A DNA stretch of 64,000 bases, taken from assembly GCA_029531795.1 (NCBI GenBank), contig JAPEIS010000010.1:682001-746000 (forward strand), written 5' to 3'. This document shows, in pieces, positions 25,501 through 36,126 of this stretch. The notes beneath the pieces were generated by a model, which was not told the origin of the DNA, searched no databases, and saw only the letters and a program-made list of their open reading frames with translations. Every line of letters begins with the position of its first letter. Within the stretch, counting starts at the first letter, position 1. The translations under genes were made by a program, and so were the position numbers. This DNA comes from Sclerotinia nivalis (lineage: Eukaryota; Ascomycota; Leotiomycetes; Helotiales; Sclerotiniaceae).

Positions 25501-25888
25501 GGAAAATGGTGAATGAATAAAGTAGGGTTTAAGACCATATCACGTGATTATCCTCAAAATTCACCTTCGAGATATCAAAAGACAAAACCAAGGTCCTCGG
25601 TAGTTGAGATCTTTCTTCTTTCTTTCTCAAGCACGCCATTCAACTTATTCGTGACTTCTTTCTTATTTAAACACAACAGTTTAGTAACTGCAGCATTTTC
25701 TTGTCAATTTTTCAATATTGTCTTGCACATTACTCTACACCATCAATCTTGAACAAACCAGAGCATAGGGGTCAAGTTTTTGCGGATGAGTAAGTTGGTA
25801 TTCAATCTAACATCCAAAACCATGCATAGCTATAATAGCTTAAAGTATTGCACACTGAGTTATCACCACCAAGTGGATTCTATCTCGT
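22560..25888. other. Long intergenic region
   Basis: About 3.3 kb without a supported gene. The proximal part is probably the leader and promoter of the Mid2-like gene. Minus-strand ORFs at 24852-25133 and 25043-25453 have mixed composition but no recognisable motif and do not join; they may be relics. Confidence 0.35.
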
Positions 25889-26967
25889 CTAGTAGCCCCA
25901 GCTAGCTCGCATTGTAGCTAACCGATATTCTTCTTCTGCCTTACGACGTTCTTCTTCCTGATGATGTTTCTCTGCTTCACGACGTTCCTCCTCCTTTTCC
26001 GCTCGTTCCACTACCATCAGCAACCTGACTACCTCGATCCTGGCCCTCATAAGCTTACTGAACAATTCTCTCATGGTGTCCCTAGTTTCAATTTTAGATT
26101 TGCTCGGAATGTGTGCTGCTTCCCGTGCTTCTCTGATTAACTTAGGACAGTATTCGTTGCGGAGCTGACAAGAGAATTCGGTGTCCTCGCTCGTGGGGCA
26201 ATGTGGGTTCACAAAATCTGAGCTTCTCTTAGGTAATTCGTACTTGTCATATTTTTCATTAGGGCCAGCGGGTTCCAGATATTTCCAAAAGCCATACTCC
26301 ACGATTTCGTGATGTACGAGCTCCATTTCACGCTGGATGTTATCAGAATCGTATGCAAACTCAGTTACGTCCGACATCCGTTCGAGTATGCGTACGACAT
26401 GCGAATTTATAGTATCAGAAGCAACTTCTCTGAAATTTTTGCGGCAATGGGGGCAAACATCCTTGGCCAGAGGAGGTTTGAGACTACTTGGGCAAGGCTT
26501 TCGCTTATTAGTTTCTTGGAATCTTCGACCGCGGTATCGCTCATTGGGATGGTTGTTGCATCCTGTCCATTCCTGAATGAAGACATATCTATGCTGAGTC
26601 GGCGTTGTAATCGCAGAAAAATTTGGTGGTATTGGCGAGAATGCACATGATTGCAGCTGTAAGTGGAGTCTTAAGGCAAGGTCAGCAATAATTTCCTGAA
26701 ATGCATAAGAATATTACCTGTATCAGAGGAATAGGCTTTGAGATGTGATAGGATAGGAATGGTATCTTCGAATGTCGTATTATGTATGAGCGTCGTGTTA
26801 TTGTAAAGTTGTTGATGTTCGAGGTGTTCATTGTATTGAAGAAGAGAAGTAAAATCGAGAGGGGAATCTCGGGGTATTGGGTAGGGGAACCCAAGACTTT
26901 CACCAGTCATAAAAGAAATGTAATTCATTGTGATGAATGATTTCTCTGGGAAAGCTGCAAGACTCAT
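25889..26967 (-). CDS. Unrecognised protein with Cys/His cluster and C-terminal coiled coil
   Basis: The C-terminal exon is open from about 26660 down to the stop at 25889. It encodes QHRYVFIQEWTGCNNHPNE, VCPHCRKNFREVASDTINSHV, a middle part containing KYLEPAGPNEKYDKYELPKR, and a Glu/Arg/Lys-rich coiled coil of about 40 residues. The C-x-x-C and Cys/His spacing suggest zinc binding. An upstream exon from ATG 26967 (MSLAAFPEKSF) reads to a GTAATA donor near 26720. Joining it to the AG near 26662 puts the next exon in the wrong frame, so at least one junction is unresolved or broken. A decayed relative of the C-terminal exon lies upstream at 27441-27794. I do not recognise the family. Confidence 0.4.
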
Positions 26968-27440
26968 ATTGTAGGTTCGACTCACCTCAATCGCTATCAC
27001 ATGCACTACATGTGACCTTCTGTATGTCGAGTCAGAGCAGAATAAGAAGATCGACTTATGGCGAAGAAAACGGAGTATCAAATACTAGAATTTGAAGTGT
27101 CGAGCATGTGGCTAAGCGTCGAAATTCATAAGTTCGCACAAAAATCAATCCCTAAAACCCCTCCATCAAAGCACTCAGAACAATCAAAAGTCCAAAGCAC
27201 TATATGAGTAGAATAACTTCAAGTATTTTAAACAGAGCACCACGATCAGCCAAGCTTGATCACCGAGAGCCCATGACTTGCAGGTATCTGTCCATCGAGC
27301 CTCGTGCATTACTTCCATGGCCGTGGCAACTCATAATACCTGACTCACATATGAGTAAGTTCATCGAACTTTATTTTCAGATTCTTCTTCCCGATCTTCC
27401 TGTTACGCAGATCGAGCATCACATTAAGAGAATGCGAAAA

Positions 27441-27794
27441 CTATTTGAGAAGGAGCTCATCCGCGTACTGGTCGTCAGTGTTTGCATGCCTCAAAATGTT
27501 GCCAGAATGGGAATCAGTCATTCCAAATGTGAGATCCCTGGCAGGCAAGTTGTGCTGGCGACATGTTTCACTAGGGTTCGCGGGCTCCAGAATTAGAAAA
27601 AAATCGAAGACCAAGAGATGTAGTGACCAAATTTCATCTTTGATTTTCCCAGAGGCAAAAAAATATTTCCAGGCTTCTTGCATGCGTTGCAGTATGTATC
27701 TAACGTGCGAATTTATGACGTTGCTGTATTGGCTACGTATGATAATTGGTATATGGGACAAATCAAATTCGATGGGGCCCTTTGGCGGGTGCAT
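27441..27794 (-). pseudogene. Decayed copy of the neighbouring unrecognised gene
   Basis: The minus strand reads INSHVRYILQRMQEA and later LEPANPSETCRQHNLPAR, matching in order INSHVVRILERMSDV and LEPAGPNEKYDKYELPKR of the gene at 25889. The Cys cluster before INSHV and the coiled coil are not legible. It is probably a degraded tandem duplicate. Confidence 0.4.
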
Positions 27795-28739
27795 TAAATT
27801 ATGGCCTTTTCAGTATATCGACGTACTGCTGCAAATTTGCGGTAGCTTGAGGTCAAAGAAACTTACTAGTCAATCTTCTCCTAGGCAAATGAAGTTCAAC
27901 TCGTAGCTTCCTCTCATCTTGATCGTTCTTATCACGTGGTACACATGTGCTCTTTCCTATTGCAGTCGGTACATTGAGTTCCACGAACAGGAAGCACGTT
28001 ATCAATACTATAGTTTAAACCATAAAAAGCTTACATCTCAGCCTATCCCGTTATCCCACAAGCTCTAGGAACAATCACATAATGTTGATACATCATCTTT
28101 AACGAAAACACCGCGTAAGTATGGATCATGTGATTAGCTTCAATTTTCCGTGTTCACCTTGTATGTCAAATCAAATATCAGATCTTTCGTGATCTTCTTT
28201 TTTTTCCCTTCTTCTTCAAGACAAGCATCTTACAATGTAAGGATATACCCTCTTCTTTATTGATTTTTGCGTCTATTTGAAGTTCTTCTCGCCGGAATCC
28301 ATCAATTGAGTTAAAAATACGAATGTGCCATTGTCTTCCTTCGATGAATTGGAGACTTTGATCGCAGGTCGCGCCATTGACAGCAGATATCAAAAACGCC
28401 ACTCAATCACAATCCCACGATTCTAAGCTTGAAGAACACTTGCAAACCAACCCAAACAATAGAACCTTTGCTAACTTACGTCCTCTCAATAGACTCAATA
28501 CTTATTTTCATAATACCTATTGGTTAAAGTTAGTACCTTTGGCGTGGAACCCTTTGCTTCAGCATTGGGCCCTATAAGCATCGACACTTGCCCCTCTTCT
28601 AACTTCCTTTCGAAGCTAGGCCAGTTGACGAAAGTCTTTCTGGTATTGCCCGATTGGAACTTTTCGGAATTTCACCCCCTCCCGCTTTCGAGCATTTTAT
28701 ATCGGATGCCTTTTAAGGCCCGACTTTTATAACTTCACA
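27795..28739. other. Intergenic / promoter region
   Basis: No supported gene. The last 200 bases lead into the ATG at 28740 and probably include its 5' leader. Confidence 0.35.
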
Positions 28740-29891
28740 ATGGCATCTAATGCTATTACCACTCCTGCCACAGTGCAAACTGCTAACGGATCTCCTGCTG
28801 CAGGGCAAGTTGCTGCAACTGCTCCTGCCACAGGTGCACCTGCTCCGCGAGTGGTGAAGGACCTTGGTGTAAATCAGCAACCAGTGGTTGATGAAACCGA
28901 GAGTCTCCTCATGGCCTTTGATCCAAAGGGCTCAAAGCAAGCTAAAGCTGATGCCTCTAGTGTGCCAATTTACCAGCTTTGGAAAATCCTGGATAAATGG
29001 ACTGTGGATAGTAAATTTGGATCAATTGTATATGAAGTGCAATTTTGGGAAGATATTCATGATAGGAATGAGATTTATCATGTTGATGGAAAACAATTGT
29101 GGGATAATTATCAACAATCGGTCGAGCAATGGGAAGATACCTTTGGCAAATATTGGCAAACTAAATATGGTAAGATTGGACATGTATGGGATTCAACAAC
29201 TGGAAATATAATGCATCTACCTGGGTCAGCCCCAAAGAGAAGATTTGATGATACACCTAGCAAATCTCGATCAACTGGAAAGAAAACAAGAAGTGAAGGT
29301 TCTTCCATATCAGGTGGGAGTGATGTAGGTCTGAATACTCCTAGTACCAACACTCCTCGTTCAGATCATGGGAATCATGGTAATCAATATACTTTATTGC
29401 CTCCATTATTACCAGCATCTGTTAGATCTGCGAGAAGACCTACAACTCGACAGAGTAATGTGGGATTATCTAGTGGATTTTCTATTACTGCACGATCTGC
29501 GAGACGTTCAACCTTGGGATCTCCACCTCTGATTGGACAATCTGCGAGAGGTTTTGCCTCGAGATTTTTATCACAATCCACGAGAAATCAAGCCTCCGGA
29601 GCTTCATCCTTAATTGGACAACTTGCACGGCTAGGATTTTATCGCCCCAAATCCACATCCTCCTCTTTACCTGATCCCATGGATATTGACAAAGATGAGC
29701 GAAACGCGGAAGAGCAACTAAAAGAATCAAGCTACAACCCTTATTATTCGGAATCAGACGATGAACATGATGAGAAACTCGGTTCATTCGACATGGCAGC
29801 CTTTGATGCAACAATGAATGCGATCGCGGAACAAACCGAAGCCGATTTAAGACCCGATGAAGATATAACAATGGTTGGATGTCAAATGTAG
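28740..29891 (+). CDS. Unrecognised acidic/Ser-rich protein, 383 residues
   Basis: An uninterrupted frame runs from ATG 28740. The N-terminal 40 residues are Ala/Thr/Pro-rich. Residues about 70-145 look globular and Trp-rich (YQLWKILDKWTVDSKFGSIV, ending near YGKIGHVWDSTTGNIMHLPG). The rest is Ser/Arg-rich with a basic KRRFDDTPSKSR patch (possible nuclear signal), three or four imperfect copies of an SARRxTxxSxxG-like unit between about 220 and 300, and an acidic C-terminus. I do not recognise the family. Its last 13 bases overlap the start of the next ORF in a different frame. An intron joining the two has not been excluded. Confidence 0.55.
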   Translation: MASNAITTPATVQTANGSPAAGQVAATAPATGAPAPRVVKDLGVNQQPVVDETESLLMAFDPKGSKQAKADASSVPIYQLWKILDKWTVDSKFGSIVYEVQFWEDIHDRNEIYHVDGKQLWDNYQQSVEQWEDTFGKYWQTKYGKIGHVWDSTTGNIMHLPGSAPKRRFDDTPSKSRSTGKKTRSEGSSISGGSDVGLNTPSTNTPRSDHGNHGNQYTLLPPLLPASVRSARRPTTRQSNVGLSSGFSITARSARRSTLGSPPLIGQSARGFASRFLSQSTRNQASGASSLIGQLARLGFYRPKSTSSSLPDPMDIDKDERNAEEQLKESSYNPYYSESDDEHDEKLGSFDMAAFDATMNAIAEQTEADLRPDEDITMVGCQM

Positions 29892-31111
29892 AATATGCCA
29901 AAAATCCTGGTATGATACATGAATCATATTCAAAATTACTCGTTGGAGCACATTCGGAAGGTTTAAGAGAATTGGTGGAAGCAGCCTTGGATTTGAAAGG
30001 TTTACCTTGTGATAAATGGGTAGTTAAAAGGAAGGAAGATGCAACTTTTGAGGACCTGAAACTTGAGCTTCTCTTTATGTCGGCTTGCATTCATCCTGAA
30101 AATTTGAAGCATCTTATACATGGAGATTTACCAAAGGTTTATTCAAATCCTTCAATGCCATCTATGAAAGGATATATGTTATCATTGAAGGATGGAAGTA
30201 AAAAAGAGAAGCGAATTTTCATTTATATTCATTATTTGGCTGATGCAGTTGGAATTTCCCCGACCCCTGAGGAATTGGAAAATGTTTTGGATACTGCTGA
30301 AATTTATATTAGGGGATTTGAGAAACCAAATGATCAAGTGTCATATCGAGTTTCAAAACGAATTGATGAAGTACTTGGTAAGTATGAATCCAAACCAGAT
30401 GGGAAAAGAAGATATATCAAAGGACCTACTCAATTAAAAGTTATATCTGAGTGGATATCGATTATGAGAGGAAGAATTGCATATGAAAGACTTCAAGGTC
30501 GATTTCAGGAGCCATTAGCTCGTCCTATTTCCGAAGTTGGATTTGAATCAAGTCTTCAACGTTTGGAACAACACAAAAAACATGTCAGCTCTAATTATAT
30601 TATGAATTTAATTGAAGCTATCTTTTTACGTGATGGTGGCGTTTATAAGAATGAACAATTTGTCATTTTTGATTGTATTGAGCCTTGTCATGGAACATTT
30701 GGAGAAATTTTGTGTTCAAGGTATGCTCAAGCATATTCAACACATGGTGGAGGATTTTCTTATTGCGATGCAGGCGGAGGTGTTAACAATGCTAATAAAC
30801 ATGATGGAGCACATTGGTCTATGGCGAAAGAAGATTTATTAAAGTCAGATTGGTTCGAACCAACCATTAAAAAGGAAGTGGCAAAGATGCGGAAGGAAAT
30901 TGAGATGATTAATAGACTTTTTACTTCTGCTGAAGAGCAAGATATACAGATTGAAGAAATGAGAAGAGCTATAAAGGAAATGGAAGGATTGGAAGAAAAA
31001 TTTGAAATTAGTCAGAATAAATTGACAGCAGTGGCAAAGGAATATTGTGATCTTATGGATCCTATGTTGGAACTCATAAGATTAGCAAATTCTGGAGAGT
31101 TTGATGATTAG
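29879..31111 (+). CDS. Unrecognised protein, 410 residues, overlapping the previous ORF
   Basis: An uninterrupted frame begins at ATG 29879, with an alternative start at ATG 29912 (MIHESYSKLLVGAHSEGL). The composition is that of a soluble globular protein with a middle segment IFIYIHYLADAVGISPTP, the Gly/His/Asn-rich motif THGGGFSYCDAGGGVNNANK followed by HDGAHWSMAKEDLL, and a C-terminal helical region (KKEVAKMRKEIEM onward) likely to be a coiled coil. I do not recognise the family. Relative to the previous ORF it is in the -1 frame, and the two share only 31 bases open in both frames (29861-29891), with no obvious slippery heptamer. It is a separate gene, a dicistronic product, or the second half of a gene split by an unnoticed intron or sequencing error. 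Confidence 0.6.
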   Translation: MSNVEYAKNPGMIHESYSKLLVGAHSEGLRELVEAALDLKGLPCDKWVVKRKEDATFEDLKLELLFMSACIHPENLKHLIHGDLPKVYSNPSMPSMKGYMLSLKDGSKKEKRIFIYIHYLADAVGISPTPEELENVLDTAEIYIRGFEKPNDQVSYRVSKRIDEVLGKYESKPDGKRRYIKGPTQLKVISEWISIMRGRIAYERLQGRFQEPLARPISEVGFESSLQRLEQHKKHVSSNYIMNLIEAIFLRDGGVYKNEQFVIFDCIEPCHGTFGEILCSRYAQAYSTHGGGFSYCDAGGGVNNANKHDGAHWSMAKEDLLKSDWFEPTIKKEVAKMRKEIEMINRLFTSAEEQDIQIEEMRRAIKEMEGLEEKFEISQNKLTAVAKEYCDLMDPMLELIRLANSGEFDD

Positions 31112-32418
31112 ATTAATGAAATAAAGATTTCCTATACTTGACATGAAAGTTCCATCCCGATAGATGAACCCGTAAATAAAATAATGCCATTCATTTTATA
31201 GTGACGATAGGTTCCTAATTTTTCCATTAATCGGAACACAGTTTTCATTAATGGCTTACTCTCGCTTTTAGGCAAGCCCGCCCATTGGTCGGTTTCAGAA
31301 AGCTGGGATATGCATTTCCATCAACTGTGTTTTTAATTCGAGGGTTAGGGTTTTCAATCTTGAGGTGAGAGAAGCGTGGGGGAATTTTCTCGGATCATGT
31401 GGACCATAAGTGCATCCAATATATCATCTTTCCGCTCGGGCTGAGGAAATCCATTCCCTAAGGCATGACATATTATGCTAGTGGTTCAAAACGACCCGAA
31501 AATTATGATTAAGAAATGTTGCCCTTCTTCAATGTATTCCGAAGACCTGTACGGGATTGCGAAAACGCAGAAGAATGTAGAGCAATGATCCACCCAGACC
31601 GATCGACGCGGATGGTCAATTGCAGCCCTCTAATCGTGAGACGATGTGGAGCTTTCAATGAAGATAGGATGCTTCAATAAGAGTATGAGCTGAAAAGGAA
31701 CATGAGCTATTGCTATTTTATGGAGATAACACGAACCCATTTGCATGTAGAAGTTTGGACACCCCAAATGTTACGGGGGCTGATCCGAGCCGGTGAAAAC
31801 ATTATAATGGAAGTGTCGCTCCCCATACTATGGAAGTAACAACGAGACACCTTCAAATTTGACAGTCTAACTTTCACCGTCATATATCTCCATTGTACGT
31901 AAACAAGTAGAAAACAATCTTTTCCGCCTGGCTATAGGACATAAATGATTCCGGAACACTGATCAATATACCAGTCCGAAGTTGACAATCAAATAGCCTC
32001 TCAGGCTTAAATGACTTGCAAAGTAAATGATGTGCTGAACGAAAATGTACTTATCCTTTGGAGCACTTTTCAATGTCCCCATAGGCATTGAACTTTGACA
32101 ATCGATCGAATGGTGTCGTCGGCCACAATGCCATAATTAGTATGGCAAGCATCATAAAGGAGTCTATATAATCACCACCCTGTCGACAGACTGCTGTGCT
32201 CTGAGCCGCTACCTCCTCTTTCTTCCGTGTGAAATCGAAAAGCAACGGGGAACCATCACCATCGTTCCTTTGGATGAAACCTCGGTATGTCACGTGACGC
32301 GGCCGCATGTCAAAAGTCCATGACGTCCATATTTACTAACCCCCCACGCTGCAGCAGACATCCTCTAGAGCTCGACAAATTTGAGGAAAAGACATTTACA
32401 AATCAATTCATATCAAAA
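31112..32418. other. Intergenic region
   Basis: About 1.3 kb with no supported gene. The region just before 32419 is the probable promoter and leader of the SDH assembly factor. Confidence 0.4.
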
Positions 32419-33502
32419 ATGACATCCTTACGTATTGCTCGTCGGGCATTCCGTGCCTCAATGCTCAATACTTCTCGACCCTTCTCCAGCACAACATTCC
32501 GCTTTGCAAATGCCAATCCCGGTAATGCAGAAGAGCATGTTGGTAATGAAGAGTATCGGAAAAAGCAAAAGGAAAAGCAATTGAATCCTCATATGACGAA
32601 TACCAATTCTACGATTGTGAACGAAATGCCTAATGTTGGAGCAAGCAGACCTCCACCTGAGCTTATTACAAGTGTGGATGGAAATTTTACTCCAAAGGAT
32701 AGTGTACCGGAGAATACGGATAGAATGACTGGTGGTACACAAGATGGGAAAGGAAGTGGTGTTAATAGGGAGATGGCAGTTGGAGAAATGGAGGGGGCAC
32801 AATTTCGAGTTGAACCACTGAGGAGGGATGGAGAGCATGAGGAAAAGATGAGGGCTAGATTATTGTGTAGGTTATTTGACAATTCGCTACGCATTCCACC
32901 AACATATCATTTATTCACAAGATTGGAACTTTGCTAACGAAACCTTTTCCGCAGATCAATCCCGCAAACGAGGAACTCTAGAATCCGATCTTCTAATGTC
33001 CACCTTTGCCGATGCTCACCTTCCTACTATGACCGCTGCACAAATGGTTCAATATGATCAATTCCTTGATGAAAATGATTGGGATATCTACTATTGGGTC
33101 ACACAAGAACCGTCACCAACATCCCGTGAAACAGCTGAAGGCGCTGGTCTTGGATCAGAAGGTGCTACAACCAATGCTATGGGTACAGATCAAAAGAAAT
33201 CACCAGTAGCACAAGGTACAGATCCTGGTAAACAAACTGGACCTGAATTAGAGACAGATGCATGGAGAAATGGAGCACCAAGAAGTGGAGAATGGGCCCA
33301 AACGATTGGAACATTTAAACCTGCTTATAGACCAGTACCAAAGAGATGGCAAAATAGTGAGATTTTGGCTATGTTAAGGAAACATGTTATTTCAAGATCT
33401 GCTGGAGGTGTACATGGAGTGGAAATGAATGATAATAGTGCAACTGGTAAGGGTATGGCATTTATGCCACCTATCTTCCAGACTGATCAAAAGCGATCAT
33501 GA
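32419..33502 (+). CDS. SDH5: Succinate dehydrogenase assembly factor 2, mitochondrial
   Basis: Exon 1 is 32419-32866, the intron 32867-32954 and exon 2 32955-33502; 331 residues. The N-terminus [20 protein letters not shown] is a typical mitochondrial presequence. The family core crosses the intron: MRARLL then [19 protein letters not shown], then [18 protein letters not shown]. These match Sdh5/SDHAF2 (residues about 143-200), which promotes covalent FAD attachment to the flavoprotein subunit of succinate dehydrogenase in the matrix. The 130-residue extension after the core (with [17 protein letters not shown] and [15 protein letters not shown]) is longer than in yeast. Start 32419 was chosen because it begins the presequence; the frame is open further upstream. 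Confidence 0.93.
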
Positions 33503-34313
33503 GATGGGCGGCGGCATTGTTACGTTAACGGGAGAAGGAAATTATATAGCCTTTTCGGTGTAAATAGGAACACTATTCATGTATGATATTAGTCGAGATG
33601 AAAAAAATTATTATTGTTAGTCTATACAATTTTAGCCATACATAATTTGGCTTGAGATCATGCTTTGGGAAGTCCCTTTTCAACCCGTCTATCATATATG
33701 CCACTGCTAACAGCATGTCATCTATCATCTATTTAGACTCTATCTAATCTCTACCTAACCCAATCATATATAAAAATAATGCAAAATTAATCACCCAAAA
33801 TTACCCATCACAACTATAACTGACATTACGAAAATTAGTTTCCACCTCGCCAAACCGATCATCCCCCTATTTCCGCTCCCCACCTCGACCCCTCTTTTCT
33901 CCTTTCACGTTCCCGAAACAAAAGTCGTTGAAAATAAATCCACCTTATCCTATGAAAAAATCACATCCCAGCTCCAACATCTCCTTCTACAAAATCTCCC
34001 AATCCGAGACTTAATAGCGTACATTGGACGAATAACCATGTTCGTATTTGCGCTGGATAATGGATGATGGTGTGGAGGATTAGGGCGATGCTTTCTTGGG
34101 GGAGGGAAAGCATGTTGGATATGGTGAGGTTTGGTTGTATATGTGGATGTGGATGTGATGAGGGCAGGTATGAATAGGTGTGAATTGTTATGATGATGTG
34201 ATCAAGCGAAGGAGTAGTCGTCGATAAAGATAGACAGTGATTTGCGATGAGGTGGTGACGATAAATATAAGCCAACGATTTCCCCTCTCAAAAAAATAAA
34301 ATTTCCCGTGCTA
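33503..34313. other. Intergenic region
   Basis: No supported gene. It contains convergent 3' ends and C/T-rich stretches. Confidence 0.4.
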
Positions 34314-34924
34314 TCAAACTCCCCTCCTAAAAATCACGCGTAAAACCTTTTCACGTCCCCTCCACTTCCTCGCCACAAATTCCTTACTTTTCCTCAACAA
34401 CTCTTTTTCACTCCTCAATAATTCCGCCTCACTCCTCCCTCTACCAGCATTCAACGTATAAGAAGAAGAAAGGGATTGCCAATAAAACCCCTCTCTACTC
34501 GTTCCCCACTGTTTTTTCCACTATTTCCTTTTGAAAAATTAATAATCCCCTGATACCTCTTAAGTAAACCCTCCAACTTCTTCTGAATCCTCTCTGTACT
34601 CAAATTCTCCAACCTTAACGGTGTTTTCGCACCTTTACTAGCGACAGAACTTAATGGTGAAGGTAATCGACTTAATCCAGTTAACTCCGTAATAGTATCA
34701 GGAGTACCAGGTACAATTGTTTCCTCACTAGAGAAAGGTGTATCACCACAATTTTCCGCTTGATAGAATGCTCGTTCAAGTTCCTTAGTACGTTTTTTGG
34801 CTTCGAGAATTAATGTGTGCCAATAGAAAATTAAATCTCGACGGAGACGTTCGGCGTCACGACGTTCTTCGAGAAGTCTTTCAAAGGCGTGGGAAAGCTC
34901 AATTTGAGTTTGGGGACCGATCAT
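34314..34924 (-). pseudogene. Coiled-coil protein gene with an apparent frameshift
   Basis: From ATG 34924 the frame encodes IELSHAFERLLEERRDAERL, RRDLIFYWHTLILEAKKRTK and ELERAFYQAENC, and later LSTERIQKKLEGLLKRYQGI, a strongly helical protein. That frame ends at 34451. The neighbouring frame takes over without a gap with FYWQSLSSSY, SEAELLRSEKELLRKSKEF and VARKWRGREKVLRVIFRRG, and stops at 34314-34316. The change falls at GAGAGGGGTTTTATT, a homopolymer-rich spot, where one missing base explains it. No usable intron spans the junction. It is either a true frameshift mutation or a sequencing error; repaired, the product would have about 200 residues. I do not recognise the family. Confidence 0.5.
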
Positions 34925-36126
34925 GTGGGAGGAACTTGAAGAGGTGGATGTATAAATGTGGGATGTGGATTGGATATGAGGGGTAAGGATTGATGATCAT
35001 CTAATTGAGGGGGATGGAGCGGGGAAATGGAGTCTCAGACTTGCATATGCATATGCACGTACTATGGAAACACTCCGAAGAATGAAGAGAAAGTGGAGTG
35101 GAGTATCATGCAGATGGATGTCATGTCAAATTCCTCTCTATTTTTATATCAACCTCACTTCTTATAATAACCTCAATGCCTCCTCAAAATTCACCAATTT
35201 CTGCATTCAATTTAATAAAAATCGCAGGCTGGAAATAAAAATGCAAAAGACACAAAAACTTCATCTCGCCATCTCGAAGAATTCGCGAAAACGCTCAGGA
35301 ATGCAATACCAACTCAAACTATTCCACCACAAAGAAAAATGCCAGAAAGTCTTCACAGCCAATAATCAAGGAATGATCGACGCCATACATTCCTCGGTCA
35401 CAATGTGTTTGTAGCCGACAGAAATCTCAACATCTATAGATGAAAATCTCTTTATTTTTTGAGAGAACTCCCTCAAGCCAGGTGCATTTTCTTTGACGAA
35501 ATGGATAGCATGATTACTCTAAAGAAACTCCAAATTCATCAAAGAGAAAACTTTTCACGGAGCTAGGGGGGGGGTAGCTATATTATGCTGTAATTTCTCT
35601 ACTCACTTTGAAAGCTTCTTTTCTATCTATATTTAATATTTGAACGTTTGCAGAAGTTTGAAATCTCATCCAAAACCGAGGCGAGGATTTTTCGCCTATC
35701 CATTACGAAGAATGTACCGCATTCCAAAATCCAATACTACAGCAACGCATCGGCAATCTTCACCACAAAATGGTATGAGGTGGTTAGTCTCGGCACGTAT
35801 AGCCATCCCCGGGAATTCAAAAGGATGTTTGAGGACGGTGCAAAGTGCACAATCACGTGTAGGTCACGCAAATATTCTTCATTCCAATGATTTTACTGTA
35901 TAATTTAATGAAGAAGGCTGGTAGACACCTGACCTCTTCATAAATATCCCCTCCTGGACATTTTTGTCATGTTTTGCTTCATCACCTACATCATCGTACA
36001 TCTGGCATTTATCTTGCATATTCTTCTTTCTCCCCCAGCCTATCATACCGGTATTTTTCCTAACTTTACCTGCATACTCAGGCACGTCCATACCATAATT
36101 TACCGCCTCTTCATACCAAAGCCAAT
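34925..36126. other. Upstream region of wetA
   Basis: 1.2 kb without a supported gene. Long upstream regions are usual for developmental regulators. I did not identify specific AbaA-type CATTCY sites with confidence. Confidence 0.4.
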
